Counted from the stretch's first letter, positions 8,226 to 17,877 are shown. The stretch is 64,000 nt of DNA from CAIMUX01 sp964473865 (GCA_964473865.1 CAYYQN010000006.1:84639-148638); one strand, 5' to 3'. Translations and numbers: made by a program. Notes: generated by a model from the letters alone, not told the origin.

Positions 8226-9098
8226 TCAGATCGTTGCGGCTCCCCCCGGCGGATCGGGCCGACTCCGGTCCCGACTGCGGATATCGTAGAAGTGGGCGAG
8301 TTCCATGTCCTCGGGAATGTCATCGCCGTGGGTGCCGGTCCCGCTTTCGGGATCGACATGCGCGCCGTGATCGGGGGCAAAGAGAACCACTCGATCGCGG
8401 TGCCGCCAGTACCGCTCTGCGGCCTCGTTCAGCTCCCGGAAGGCGGCGACGTGGTGCCGAAACGCCCGCAGGGCGCTCTCGGAGAACGGTGTCGTCTCGT
8501 GGAGCCGGTCGTCGTACTCCTGGTGATAGGCCAGGATGAGGTCGTGCCGGTCCTCCCGGATCAGCGCGCGGGCGCGGGTGGTGACCTCGGGATCGTACCG
8601 CTCCGAAGAGTAGTCGAGGTTCCGCCCGCGGAAGATCTGATCGATGCTCGAATCGGTCACGGCCACGATCGCGACCCGCCGGCCGGAGCGGATGAGGGCG
8701 TCGAAGAGCGTGTCGCAGGACAGGATCGGCCGTTCGTACTTCCGGATGCCGTGCGCCGCCGGGAGCGCGCCGGTGAACATGGAGGCGAAGCAGACCGGGG
8801 TCTTCGACGGGTAGACGGCGTGCAAGGGGACTCGCACCGGAGCCAACCGGGCAATCTCGGCGAAGAGCGCCGGGCAGGCGGGCTGCAGGTGATCTCCGAT
8901 GGCGTCCGGCGCGTAGATCAGACCTCGCTCGGCTGAGCGATTGCCGAGCCGCTCGCGCGCGGCTTCCAGGACCGGAGGAAGGGGAGCGACCGAGGAGAGC
9001 GCGGGTGGAGTGATCCCGAAGAGGCGGCACAGCGTGGGAGTGACCGCCAGGATGGTGGGCACCGGCCGCTCGCGGTCAGGCACTGGCAGACCCTCCAT
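8226..9098 (-). CDS. Alkaline-phosphatase-fold protein (type I phosphodiesterase-like)
   Basis: 290 residues from the ATG that begins MEGLPVPDRE. The frame is open further upstream but that part looks non-coding. PSKTPVCFASMFTGALPAAHGI is the region of the nucleophilic Ser/Thr in nucleotide pyrophosphatase/phosphodiesterases. VVLFAPDHGAHVDPESG followed by GTHG gives the DHG and H metal ligands seen at the end of the fold. The protein is shorter than typical phosphodiesterases and has no signal peptide, so it probably acts in the cytoplasm on an unknown phosphoester. No good ribosome binding site precedes the chosen start, so the N-terminus is uncertain. Confidence 0.7.
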   Translation of the reverse strand: MEGLPVPDRERPVPTILAVTPTLCRLFGITPPALSSVAPLPPVLEAARERLGNRSAERGLIYAPDAIGDHLQPACPALFAEIARLAPVRVPLHAVYPSKTPVCFASMFTGALPAAHGIRKYERPILSCDTLFDALIRSGRRVAIVAVTDSSIDQIFRGRNLDYSSERYDPEVTTRARALIREDRHDLILAYHQEYDDRLHETTPFSESALRAFRHHVAAFRELNEAAERYWRHRDRVVLFAPDHGAHVDPESGTGTHGDDIPEDMELAHFYDIRSRDRSRPDPPGGAATI

Positions 9099-9536
9099 CC
9101 ATCGCGATGATGCGCGGCCGGAGTCCTCTGAACGGCCGCCTGCGAACGCCCATCTTTTTGCCTTCCAAGCGCTTTCCGTGAGGCGCGGGGCCGGTGATCG
9201 CCCTCCGCCGGTCGACCGGATTTGTACAGGCCGGCGGGACCCTCTGTCCAGCCATCTCTTCATGTCGATGAAGGCGGAGCGCGCGGACGCGGGACCGCAA
9301 GGACCCCGGTGCCGTCACCGACAATACCGACACCGCAGCGTCCGGAGGCCCCGGCCCGGTTTCGCCGGCGCGCGAGCGGTCAGCCGGATCCAGATCGCTC
9401 TTGCACCTGTCGCGTGTTGACCGGAGGATAGGACCCTGGAACCCGTGAGGTCCTCGTTCCCACGACCGCTGTATCCGGGTTCGCCCGCGCCCGGGCAGGA
9501 GAGTGCACGATGACGCACCGAGAAGGGAGGTCAACG
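9099..9536. other. Intergenic region between divergent genes
   Basis: About 440 bases between the phosphodiesterase-like gene and the lipoprotein gene. I see no protein with recognisable features and no convincing promoter. AGGGAGGT just before 9537 is the ribosome binding site of the next gene. Confidence 0.5.
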
Positions 9537-12242
9537 ATGTCGTCGAGATGGACCCGGGGGACCGCCCCGGCGTTCCGGATCCAGCGCCTCTGGTCATACG
9601 CGTCTGTTGCCGCCGTCGCGGCCCTTGCGGGGGCGGCGGCTCTCTCTCTTGCCGCCTGCTGGTCGCCCGCCGAATCGGCGGTGCCGGATCGGATCACGTT
9701 CCAGGGCATCCTCATGGTGGAGAACGAACCGTTCACGGGTTCGGCGCAGTTGGGCTTCTCGCTCTTCGGAACCGCATCCGGCGGCTCGGCCCTCTGGACC
9801 CAGGACTACGAGCAGACCCCGGTCACGAACGGTCTCTACACCGCGACGCTGGGGCCGTTTCCCGCCCTGGCGTTCGACCAGCCGTACTGGCTCGAAGTCT
9901 CGGTGAACGGGGCTGCGCTCTCGCCTCGCTATCCGCTCCTCAGCGCTCCTTACGCGCTGCGGGCAACCACGGCCGACCGCATCGCGCCGGGCGCCGTGGA
10001 CGGAGAGGTGGTTCTCGACGGGAGCCTCACCGTGGCCGACATCGGGACGGACATCGTCGGCAGCGTGGATGGCGTGGCGAACGACGGGGGAGACATCGAT
10101 CTGGTGGCGGGGGCCAACATCACGATCACACCCGACGACGCGGCCAACCGGATCACGATCACCGCCGGCGGCGGGGGCGGAGACGTCACCGACGTCTTTG
10201 GCGGCGAGGGTCTGACCGAGCAGGATCCTGGTGGCCCGCAGGTCACGCTGCGGGTCGGCGCGGGAAACGGGATCGAAGTCACTGCCGACGCCGTCTCGGT
10301 TGATGCGAGTTCCCTCGCCGGGGGCGGGCTGAGCGACGACGGCGGAAACAACCTCCAGGTCAACGCCGGCACCGGCCTTGAAGTGGCGAGCGACCAGGTG
10401 CGGCTCACGGACCCCTACAGCACGGGCAGCGCCTACGACTCCCGTTTCGTGAACGAAGGGCAGGAGGACGCGGTGACCGCGGCGATGATCGCTCCGGCCG
10501 TGGTCAGCAGCGTTTCGGGGGTGGTCAACGACGGCGGCGACGTAGAACTTGTCGCGGGGGACAATGTCACCATCACACCGGATGACGCTGCCAACACGAT
10601 CACGATCGCCGCCACTGGAAGCACCGGGGGAGGAGATGTTACCGACGTCTTCGGCGGTCCGGGCCTCTCGGAGACGGATCCCGGTGGACCCCAAGTGACG
10701 TTGCAGGTCAACCCCGGCGCCGGCCTGGAGATCGTCGAGGATCAGGTCCGACTTGCCGACGGACACTACCTGGGCAGCGCTTTCGATGCTCGCTTCGTGA
10801 ACGAGAGCCAGGAGGATGCGGTGACCGCGGCGATGATTGCTCCCTCTGTGGTCAGCAGCATCTCCGGGGTGATGAACGATGGCGGCGACGTGCAGCTCGT
10901 CGCCGGCGCCAACATCATAATCACCGCTGATGACGCCGCCAACACGATCACGATCGCCGCGACCGGAGGGGGCGGCGGCGACGTGACGGGCGTGCACGGC
11001 GGCGCCGGTCTCACGGAGTCGGACCCGGGCGGGCCCGAGGTGACCCTTCATGTCGGCGCCGGGGATGGGATCGATGTGGCCGCGGATGAGGTCTCGATTG
11101 ACGTGTCCGACCTTGCGGGAGACGGCCTGGGCGAGGATGGCTCCAACAACCTGCTGGTGCGGACGGGGACCGGCCTCGAAGTCACCGGCGACCAGGTGCA
11201 ACTCACAGACGCGTACAGCACCGGGTCCGCCTATGACAGCCGCTTCGTGAACGAGAGCGCGACTGCTGGAGGTGACCTGACCGGCACCTACCCCAGCCCG
11301 ACGGTGGATGGTCTGCGAGGGCGATCCGTGAGCAGCGCAGTTCCGTCCGCTGACGACGTCCTCAAATGGAGCGGCAGCGCGTGGGAGCCGGACGATGACG
11401 GCCTGCGGCTTCCCTACGAGAAGCCGGTCACCTATGGCGGCGCCGCGCTCGACGTCACGAACGCGTCCGGGCTATTGGCCAGTCGCGCCATCCGCGGCGC
11501 CGCCGCCGGGGGAACCGGAGTCTCGGGCGAGGGCTCCGGTACGAGCGGGATCGGGGTGCAGGGATCACAGGCGAGCAGTGGATCCGGAGTCTATGGCGTG
11601 AGTGAAAGCGGCTATGGCGTGTACGGTCGCAGCAACACCTATTATGGAGGGTACGGCAGCACAGCCCGGGGCGACCACAACTACGGGTTCTACACCGCCG
11701 ACAACCTCTTCTCACTGAACTACCACAAGTCCGGAGCGATGATGCAGATCGTGCAGAGCACCGACGCCGACCCTCTGGAGCGCGGCGACGTTGTCGTCAT
11801 CGCCGGCCTGGGCGCGCCTCCGCGCGTAGACGCGCCTCCGATCGTCCAGGTGCAGAAGGCCCGATCCGCGGGAAGCACCGGCGTCATCGGCGTGGTGTAT
11901 TCCAGCTGCTCTTCGGATTGGTTCGTCGAGGATCCGGACCCGACGGGGGCAGCGGCGAAGGGAAGCGTGGTCCCGGACACCCGGCCCGGACCGATCGGAT
12001 CGGGTGAGTATCTCCTCATCGTGGTGCAGGGGACCGCGGAGGTGAAGGTCAGCACCGTCGGCGGCGCCATCGAGCCCGGCGATCTGCTCTCGAGCGCCGG
12101 TCCGGCGGGCCAGGCGGCGAAGGCTCCGATCCTCTCCACCCCATGGGGCAACATGACAAAGCCCGGGACGGTGTTCGCCAAAGCACTCGAGCCGGTTCAG
12201 AGCGAGTCGAAACTGGTCCACGTCTTCGTGACCCTGCAGTGA
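9537..12242 (+). CDS. Large repeat-containing surface lipoprotein with tail-fibre-like modules
   Basis: 901 residues from the ATG that has AGGGAGGT 5-7 bases upstream; an ATG nine codons earlier has a weaker site. The N-terminus has a hydrophobic segment ending LSLAAC (Cys 41), a plausible lipobox. After a beta-rich DRITFQGIL module come three copies of a repeat with DGGDxxLVAGxNxxITxDDAAN, GGDVTxVxGGxGLxExDPGGP and GTGLEVxxDQVxLTD. Then GGDLTGTYPSPTVDGLRG and VLKWSGSAWEPDDDG, typical of bacterial collar or tail-fibre-like proteins, and a Gly/Tyr-rich GVYGVSESGYGVYGRS stretch. The C-terminus is a separate globular domain. The role is probably structural at the cell surface; no enzyme motif is visible. 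Confidence 0.75.
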   Translation: MSSRWTRGTAPAFRIQRLWSYASVAAVAALAGAAALSLAACWSPAESAVPDRITFQGILMVENEPFTGSAQLGFSLFGTASGGSALWTQDYEQTPVTNGLYTATLGPFPALAFDQPYWLEVSVNGAALSPRYPLLSAPYALRATTADRIAPGAVDGEVVLDGSLTVADIGTDIVGSVDGVANDGGDIDLVAGANITITPDDAANRITITAGGGGGDVTDVFGGEGLTEQDPGGPQVTLRVGAGNGIEVTADAVSVDASSLAGGGLSDDGGNNLQVNAGTGLEVASDQVRLTDPYSTGSAYDSRFVNEGQEDAVTAAMIAPAVVSSVSGVVNDGGDVELVAGDNVTITPDDAANTITIAATGSTGGGDVTDVFGGPGLSETDPGGPQVTLQVNPGAGLEIVEDQVRLADGHYLGSAFDARFVNESQEDAVTAAMIAPSVVSSISGVMNDGGDVQLVAGANIIITADDAANTITIAATGGGGGDVTGVHGGAGLTESDPGGPEVTLHVGAGDGIDVAADEVSIDVSDLAGDGLGEDGSNNLLVRTGTGLEVTGDQVQLTDAYSTGSAYDSRFVNESATAGGDLTGTYPSPTVDGLRGRSVSSAVPSADDVLKWSGSAWEPDDDGLRLPYEKPVTYGGAALDVTNASGLLASRAIRGAAAGGTGVSGEGSGTSGIGVQGSQASSGSGVYGVSESGYGVYGRSNTYYGGYGSTARGDHNYGFYTADNLFSLNYHKSGAMMQIVQSTDADPLERGDVVVIAGLGAPPRVDAPPIVQVQKARSAGSTGVIGVVYSSCSSDWFVEDPDPTGAAAKGSVVPDTRPGPIGSGEYLLIVVQGTAEVKVSTVGGAIEPGDLLSSAGPAGQAAKAPILSTPWGNMTKPGTVFAKALEPVQSESKLVHVFVTLQ
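10057..11250 (+). repeat. Three in-frame repeats within the surface lipoprotein gene
   Basis: The DGGDxxLVAGxNxxIT segment starts near 10087, 10528 and 10879. Units are about 350-440 bases long with stretches of near-identical DNA, for example the gatgacgccgccaacacgat tracts. Copies 1 and 2 differ mainly by the length of the segment after GTGLEV. They lie in frame and show duplication within the gene. Confidence 0.8.
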
Positions 12243-12253
12243 GGAGGCGCGTC

Positions 12254-14353
12254 GTGAACGGGTCAGTCGATGCGCATGCGCCGGGGAGGGTGCGGAGGAG
12301 GCCAGGTGGTACGGATGTTCCGAGAAGGGTGCGGATGAGCGCCACCGGCGCGGCGGACAGGGTTCTTCGGCGATCCGCATCTGGACCGTGCCGTCCCCTT
12401 CCGCCTCGCGCGTGGCTGGTGGTCGTGGGGCTGTCGATGTCGGTTCACGCCGGACTGTCTTCCGCGCGCGCGCAGTCATTCGAGCCCGGTAGCGGCGTCT
12501 TCGTGGCCGGTGGCGGTTTCGCCGGGTCGGGAACGACGACGGGGATCGCCTCGATTGGCCAGACTTCGGAGGGCGTCGCCACGAACGGGTCCTGGTCGTT
12601 TTGGACCGGAATCCTGATGCCGTTTGCCCGCGCGCTCCAGGTTCAGATCATGCCGGATGCGCCGGAGGTGGCCACGGCCGGCGCCCCGATCCCCATCGAG
12701 GCGACCGTGGTCCCGGCGGGGCAGGTGGAGTCGGTGACGCTGCGCTACCGGGAAGGCGGCCGAAGCGAGTATCTCGCGCGGGAGATGACGGCCGGCGGCA
12801 GCGGTCCGTGGAAGGCGACGATTCCAGGCGGCGATGTGACCCTGCGCGGCGTGGAGTTCTACGTGGAGGTCCGCGTCGCCGGGCGAACTGCGCACTCCCC
12901 GGCCGGCGACTACGAGGCGCATCCGTGGCGGATTCCCGTAGACGTGACCGATTCGGACGGCAGTGGCGCCCTTTCCACCATGGCGCGCACCTACCGGATG
13001 ATCAGCTTTCCCGCGATCCTCCCCGAAGAAGCGCCGAGTCCGCTCATCGACGACCTCGGTCAACCCGATCCGTCGTTGTGGCGCTGCGGCACGTGGGATC
13101 CGAACAGCGAGGCCTACCTCGAAGTCGGCCACGATGCGGTCGAGCCGTTCACCCCCGGTCATGCCGCGTGGCTCATCACCGAGCAGGCCCGTTCAATCGA
13201 CTTCACCGGACAGACGGTGTTTCCGTCGACCGACATGGGGCGGAGCATTCCCTTGAGACCGGGATGGAACCAGATCGGCGATCCGTTTGCGTACGCGGTG
13301 GCGCTGGCGGACATCCTCGTGGACGACGGGAAAGAGTCCCGCACCTTCGTCCAAGCCGTGGACGATGGGCTCCTCGAGGCGCAGCCGTTGCATCGATACG
13401 ACGGCACGGCGTATCGGACGGACCCCACGACGCTCTCTCCCTGGACCGGCTACTTCGTGGCGAACCTGACGGCCGGCGATCTCGATCTGATCGTACCGCC
13501 GCGGGAGGCATCTTCCGAATGTCGACCGAAGGTCTCCTCCCCGCGAGCAGACCGCAGCCCTGATTGGCTGCTGACGATGCGGGCTCTTGAGTCAGCCGAC
13601 GGCGCTGCGGCCCTCGGACCTGGCTCCGCGGCCCGTGCTGATGACGGCGCCGCGATCTGCGAACTTGGCACGGCGATGGGAGCTCTGGACGGATGGGACC
13701 GCTGGGATCTTCTGCGCCCGCCGTCCATCCCTGATTGCCGGAGGGAGCTGCGGGCGGTCAATAAGACGCTCCCCCAGCCACTCCGCGCGCTGCAGAGGGA
13801 CATCAAGCCGGCCGCTCTATCCGGAGCCACCTGGACGGTGGAGGTCGTCACCTGCGCGGCGGGCCTCATCGCACTCCACTGGGAGACGAGCGGCGTTCTC
13901 CCATCCGGATGCTCGGCGCGACTTCTCGATCGCGACCACCGGACCTGGGTCGAGGTCTCGCCGGTCGGATCGTACGTCACCACGTCCGCTGGTCCGGGCC
14001 TGACAACGCTCACCATCGCCATGGGCACGAACGACTGGCTCGACCAACAGTGCGGCGAGGCTGCACCGGCCGGCGGACATTTCGCGGCCTCCGTCCTGGG
14101 CGGCAACCCATCACGCGGCGGCGTGAATGTCCGCCTGGTCCTGGAACAGGCGGAGTCGGTCAGTCTGCGCGTCTACGACGTTCAGGGGCGGCTGCGGCGA
14201 ACGCTCCCGGCCTGCCGCTTGGCGCCGGGTGTGCATGCGCTCCGATGGGATGGTCGGACGGACGACGGCGCAGTCGTGCCGCCGGGGGTCTACTTCCTCC
14301 GAGTGGCGGGTCCGGAGCACGAGGTGAACCTGCGCGGCATTCTCGTCCGTTGA
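12254..14353 (+). CDS. Secreted protein with C-terminal FlgD-like Ig domain
   Basis: 699 residues from a GTG that lies 12 bases after the previous stop and has GAGGAGG seven bases upstream; an ATG at 12335 is an alternative and would give a more normal signal peptide. The signal segment is WLVVVGLSMSVHAGLSSARAQ. The middle part is beta-rich with an Ig-like PDAPEVATAGAPIPIEATVV region. The last 75 residues (VSLRVYDVQGRLRRTL, then LRWDGRTDDGAVVPPGVYFL) are a FlgD-like Ig domain like those at the ends of cargo proteins in FCB bacteria. It probably forms a surface unit with the lipoprotein just upstream. No catalytic motif is seen. Confidence 0.75.
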   Translation: MNGSVDAHAPGRVRRRPGGTDVPRRVRMSATGAADRVLRRSASGPCRPLPPRAWLVVVGLSMSVHAGLSSARAQSFEPGSGVFVAGGGFAGSGTTTGIASIGQTSEGVATNGSWSFWTGILMPFARALQVQIMPDAPEVATAGAPIPIEATVVPAGQVESVTLRYREGGRSEYLAREMTAGGSGPWKATIPGGDVTLRGVEFYVEVRVAGRTAHSPAGDYEAHPWRIPVDVTDSDGSGALSTMARTYRMISFPAILPEEAPSPLIDDLGQPDPSLWRCGTWDPNSEAYLEVGHDAVEPFTPGHAAWLITEQARSIDFTGQTVFPSTDMGRSIPLRPGWNQIGDPFAYAVALADILVDDGKESRTFVQAVDDGLLEAQPLHRYDGTAYRTDPTTLSPWTGYFVANLTAGDLDLIVPPREASSECRPKVSSPRADRSPDWLLTMRALESADGAAALGPGSAARADDGAAICELGTAMGALDGWDRWDLLRPPSIPDCRRELRAVNKTLPQPLRALQRDIKPAALSGATWTVEVVTCAAGLIALHWETSGVLPSGCSARLLDRDHRTWVEVSPVGSYVTTSAGPGLTTLTIAMGTNDWLDQQCGEAAPAGGHFAASVLGGNPSRGGVNVRLVLEQAESVSLRVYDVQGRLRRTLPACRLAPGVHALRWDGRTDDGAVVPPGVYFLRVAGPEHEVNLRGILVR

Positions 14354-14709
14354 CGCGCACCCAGACGTCGTCTGAACCGGCTGACCCATTTCCGGACGGC
14401 GAACCCGACACTTGCGTGGGTGGAGCCACAGATCCGAGAGGCCACTGCCGGCATCCAGACGCCGTGCTGCCTGGTCCATGACAAAGACGGGGGCTTACGT
14501 TGGCCGGACTCGGGCGCGGCGTGGGCGGCCCGGAAGAAGTTCCAGAAGCCTTCGCCGGATGCGCTGCCAGCCCGGACGAGAGGTCGCTCGCGAGACAGGC
14601 GCGGCGCAACCGGCACCGCCCTCTCTGCGTACGGATGGAAGTCGTCGCGCTCGGCCGACTCGCCTCCCCGGTTCGCGGGTGGAGATCGACGATCGAGGAG
14701 GAGTAGCCC
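14354..14709. other. Intergenic region before the aspartyl protease gene
   Basis: 356 bases with no convincing gene. GAGGAGGAG just before 14710 is the ribosome binding site of the next gene. I saw no strong promoter or terminator. Confidence 0.5.
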
Positions 14710-15963
14710 ATGCGACAGTTTCGTCTTGCCGCGAGCATCGTGCTCGCAGCCTGCGCGCTCGCCATGTCCTCCCAGGCGACGGATGGACCACGGGACGAAG
14801 GACGCCAATCCGGCTCGCCGACCATCGCGTTTCACGCGGGATCTTCCGCCCTCAACATCCCCTTCCGCTACGAGTTGGGCCACATCATCCTGCCCGTACA
14901 GCTCGCCGATTCCGTGATCGTGGAGATGCTGCTTGATACCGGCTTCGGCGTGAACGGCGCCATCCTTCTCGACCCCGCGCTGGGGCAGGCGCTCCATCTC
15001 CAGTATGCCGGCCGATCGCCCCTCGGCGGCGGCGGAACCTCGTCACAGATGCTGGCCGACGTGGCGCCCAACGCCAGACTCTCCTTGCCCGGCGTGACCT
15101 TCGGCGGCCAGACGCTCCTCGTCGTCACCGACGCCGAACCGTACCGCGGCTATCCCGCCCGGGGGATCATCGGGAAGACGGTATTCGATTGCGTCGTCGA
15201 GATCGACTACGAAGGTCTTGAGATCAACCTCCACGACGCTGCTTCGTTCCGCGTACCGGAGGGGCACACCTCTCTGGAGACGACATTCACCTACGGCATT
15301 CCCGTTGTGGAAGCGACAATCGAGAGCGCCGGCAGGGCGCCCCTCCCGGTGAGGCTCATCGTCGACACGGGCGCGGTCCAGCTCCTCCTCTTCCCCTGGA
15401 GAACCCCCGGCGCCGAGCTCTCGGAGCGAACCGTCGCCGGGCGCGAGGGCCTCCTGTCGAGGGGATTCAACGGCATCGTGCGAGGCTCGACGGGCCGCAT
15501 CGACTCCCTGCGCCTGGGTCCGTTCACCTGGAGCAACGTCATTGCCTCCTTTCCCGACAGCGCCAGCTGGGGAAGCGCGCTCGTACTCGGACAGGACGGC
15601 ATGCTCGGCAACGATGCGTTGCGGCGCTTTTCCGTCGTCTTCGACTACGCCCACCAACGTATTCACCTCAAGACCAACGCGGGACACGCCGAGCCTTTCG
15701 AGAGCGACATGACCGGGATGATCTGGGAACCGACTTCCGAAGGCGGAGTCGCGATCCTCGACCTCATCCCCGGCTCGCCTGCGACCGAATGCGGCATCCG
15801 GATCTCGGATCGCATCGTCGCCGTCGACGGCCGGGTCCCGAGGGAGATCGGATGGGCGGCTCTGGAAACGCTCTTCATGGCCGAGGGTGCGCGCATCCGC
15901 TTGACGATCGTGCGCGGAGGAGAGCGCCTGGAGAAGGTGCTCGCGCTGCGGCGCCTGATCTGA
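14710..15963 (+). CDS. Secreted two-domain aspartyl protease with C-terminal PDZ domain
   Basis: 417 residues with a signal peptide (IVLAACALAMSSQA). Two retropepsin-like lobes lie in one chain: EMLLDTGFGVNG (Asp 76) and RLIVDTGAVQLL (Asp 219), each followed by a hydrophobic-hydrophobic-Gly element (ARGIIGKTVFD; QDGMLGNDALRRF). Residues about 335-410 form a PDZ domain (VAILDLIPGSPATECGIRISDRIVAVDGR). The pair of DTG motifs would make a complete pepsin-like active site within one polypeptide. The protein probably acts in the periplasm or on the surface. GAGGAGGAG precedes the ATG. The substrate is unknown. Confidence 0.85.
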   Translation: MRQFRLAASIVLAACALAMSSQATDGPRDEGRQSGSPTIAFHAGSSALNIPFRYELGHIILPVQLADSVIVEMLLDTGFGVNGAILLDPALGQALHLQYAGRSPLGGGGTSSQMLADVAPNARLSLPGVTFGGQTLLVVTDAEPYRGYPARGIIGKTVFDCVVEIDYEGLEINLHDAASFRVPEGHTSLETTFTYGIPVVEATIESAGRAPLPVRLIVDTGAVQLLLFPWRTPGAELSERTVAGREGLLSRGFNGIVRGSTGRIDSLRLGPFTWSNVIASFPDSASWGSALVLGQDGMLGNDALRRFSVVFDYAHQRIHLKTNAGHAEPFESDMTGMIWEPTSEGGVAILDLIPGSPATECGIRISDRIVAVDGRVPREIGWAALETLFMAEGARIRLTIVRGGERLEKVLALRRLI

Positions 15964-16174
15964 ATCGACGCGATCGCTCGCGCCCTCGAGGCCGGTTCGG
16001 CTTGCTCACGAACGACAACGGGGCCGGCACTACGGCGGCACCGCTCACCCGACCGCCGCGTGCCGATGGTGCCCTTCTTGGCCCTATGGGCACGCTTGTC
16101 TCAGGATGCCCCGCCTGCCTCCGGGCAACCTTTCGGATCCGGGCGCAGTTCGTCTCCGATGGAGCACTCGCGGA

Positions 16175-16663
16175 TTACGGCCACTCCCCGTCCGGACTCG
16201 GCAGCCTGCGGAAGAGCCCGAACACCCCGCGCAGGCAGCGGTGCGCGAAGTCCACGGGCGGGCAGTACATCAGCGGGCAGGCGCCGTCGATGAGTGAGAT
16301 GCCGTTCTCCCGGCACAGGAGTGTTGCCTCGGGCGAGGCGCTTCCCTGGCCGAAGGAGCGGTGGATCCATACCCGCTTGATCCCAAGCGTGACGCAATCC
16401 CGGACGACCTGCGTCGTCACGGCGGGCGCGGTGGCGATGACCACGGCTTTTGCGCCGCCGGGGATGGCCGCAAGGTTTGGGTAGCAGTGCACGCCGTCGA
16501 TGGCCGTGGCGGCCGGATTGACGGGAACGACGTCGAGACCGGCCGCACGAAGCCTCTGGAAGATCCCGTGGCCGGGCTGGTCGGTCCGGCGGGAGGCGCC
16601 GGCCACGGCGATGCGGCCGGCGGCGAAGAAGCTGTGCGCGGCAGTCGTGAGATCCGTGGGCAT
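16175..16663 (-). CDS. CoA-binding domain protein (YccU-like Rossmann fold)
   Basis: 162 residues from an ATG with GGGAGG nine bases upstream. RIAVAGASRRTDQPGHGIFQ is the glycine-rich CoA-binding start of the CoA_binding_2 family. DVVPVNPAATAIDGVHCYPNL and VWIHRSFGQGSAS complete the domain. The C-terminal GISLIDGACPLMYCPP holds two cysteines at the family position where VxxxxCxxxE is usual. Such free-standing CoA-binding proteins have no firm function. It lies divergently from nothing and is followed on the same strand by no close partner. Confidence 0.85.
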   Translation of the reverse strand: MPTDLTTAAHSFFAAGRIAVAGASRRTDQPGHGIFQRLRAAGLDVVPVNPAATAIDGVHCYPNLAAIPGGAKAVVIATAPAVTTQVVRDCVTLGIKRVWIHRSFGQGSASPEATLLCRENGISLIDGACPLMYCPPVDFAHRCLRGVFGLFRRLPSPDGEWP

Positions 16664-16713
16664 GGTCGTCCTCCCTTGGTTCCGACGCTCTCGGGGCATG
16701 ACCACCGGTAACG

Positions 16714-17607
16714 TTAGCTCCACAGCGCGCGGTGAAACGCTTCCCCGTCCGCCGCCGGGTGGCGCGCGAGGAAGACGCCGATTCGCCCGAATTTGTGCAA
16801 CAGGCAGTAGGTCGTCAGCCGGTCAGTGTTCTCCGGCGTCGCATCGAGTCCGTATCCTTCCAACAGCGCCCGTGAAGCCGCGGGGTGGCCGAAGCAGTAG
16901 AAGGCCAGCGGGGCGATGAACTCGTAGAACGGGTGCCCCATCATGGCGTCACCGAAGTCGATGAGTCCGGTGATCCGCCAGCCGGGGTCGCTCCGCGAGA
17001 GCAGGACATGATCAGCGGTGATGTCGGCGTGCAGCAGGGCTGGGGTGAACGGCCCTTCGCGAAACCCGGCGAGCCGAAGGCGGATCCAGGCGCCCCATGG
17101 TTCGCCCGCGGAGTGGAACGACTCGGCTCCGGCGATCCGTTCGCCGAGGAACGCATCCCAGTCGATCCTGAGTTCCGGCACCGGGCTCTGCCGGTGGAGC
17201 CGTTTCATCAGCGCGCCGACTTGCCTTGCCAGGTCGACCCGCTGGGCGCCGTCCAGCTCCGGCCAAACGTCCTCGGCCGGCGTTCCCGGCACGACCGTCA
17301 TCACGAGATAGGGCCAGCCCTCGATCTCGCCCCGGGCGACCAGCTCCGGCACCGGCAGGCCGTCCAGATGCTCCAGGGCGGCATGTTCCGCGGCGTAGTC
17401 CTCGAGCCAGAACGGGGCGTATAGCTTGACGACGCGAGATCCGGCGCGGAAGACCACGTGGGTGCCGGCCACCTGCCGTCCCAGACGGGTCGCTTCGAGG
17501 TCATGCCGCCCGCAAATCGCGGCCATGGCCGGAAGCCACACGGAATCTTCCGTATGGACCCGGCGGTAATCGGCCACAGAGGGCAGGTCCGGGAGCAAAG
17601 ACTTCAT
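16714..17607 (-). CDS. Aminoglycoside phosphotransferase-fold kinase
   Basis: 297 residues of the APH/choline-kinase fold. LLHADITADHVLLS is the catalytic loop (HxDxxxxN-type, with His instead of Asn at the last position) and ITGLIDFGDAMMGHPFYEF holds the metal-binding Asp of the DFG-like motif. The N-terminal part has GSRVVKLYAPFW with the ATP-binding lysine. Most chromosomal members phosphorylate small molecules (sugars, choline, homoserine) rather than antibiotics, and nothing here indicates resistance. GAGGAA precedes the ATG. It is separated from the CoA-binding gene by only 50 bases on the same strand, so co-transcription is likely. Confidence 0.85.
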   Translation of the reverse strand: MKSLLPDLPSVADYRRVHTEDSVWLPAMAAICGRHDLEATRLGRQVAGTHVVFRAGSRVVKLYAPFWLEDYAAEHAALEHLDGLPVPELVARGEIEGWPYLVMTVVPGTPAEDVWPELDGAQRVDLARQVGALMKRLHRQSPVPELRIDWDAFLGERIAGAESFHSAGEPWGAWIRLRLAGFREGPFTPALLHADITADHVLLSRSDPGWRITGLIDFGDAMMGHPFYEFIAPLAFYCFGHPAASRALLEGYGLDATPENTDRLTTYCLLHKFGRIGVFLARHPAADGEAFHRALWS

Positions 17608-17761
17608 GGGCGATTCCTCGAGCGTTGTCGTCGCCTCCGGCCGCCGGGTCGTCCATCGCGCGGTCCCCTCCCCGGCGCGAACCGACGATGCGCGAGGCGG
17701 GTGGACCTGTCAACGCCGGCGATCCGCGGCGACGGCCGGCTGGGCGAACCTCTGGAAACGG

Positions 17762-17791
17762 TTGCCCCCGGGCCCGCCGGAATGGTATAGC
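17762..17791 (+). promoter_or_regulatory. Possible sigma-70-type promoter for the porin gene
   Basis: TTGCCC (17762-17767) and TATAGC (17786-17791) are 18 bases apart, each matching the consensus at four positions. They lie 87 bases upstream of the porin start. The match is moderate only. Confidence 0.35.
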
Positions 17792-17833
17792 ATCGCCTCC
17801 GGCACGATCGGGCGGGGTTGCCCGTCTTGCCGT

Positions 17834-17852
17834 CGAGGCCACGGAGGCCTCG
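17834..17852 (+). promoter_or_regulatory. Leader hairpin just before the porin ribosome binding site
   Basis: CGAGGCC (17834-17840) pairs perfectly with GGCCTCG (17846-17852) around ACGGA. It ends a dozen bases before the GGAGGAGAGGG site of the porin gene. It may stabilise the mRNA 5' end or affect translation. Confidence 0.4.
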
Positions 17853-17877
17853 TGGGGGAAACCATGGAGGAGAGGGT

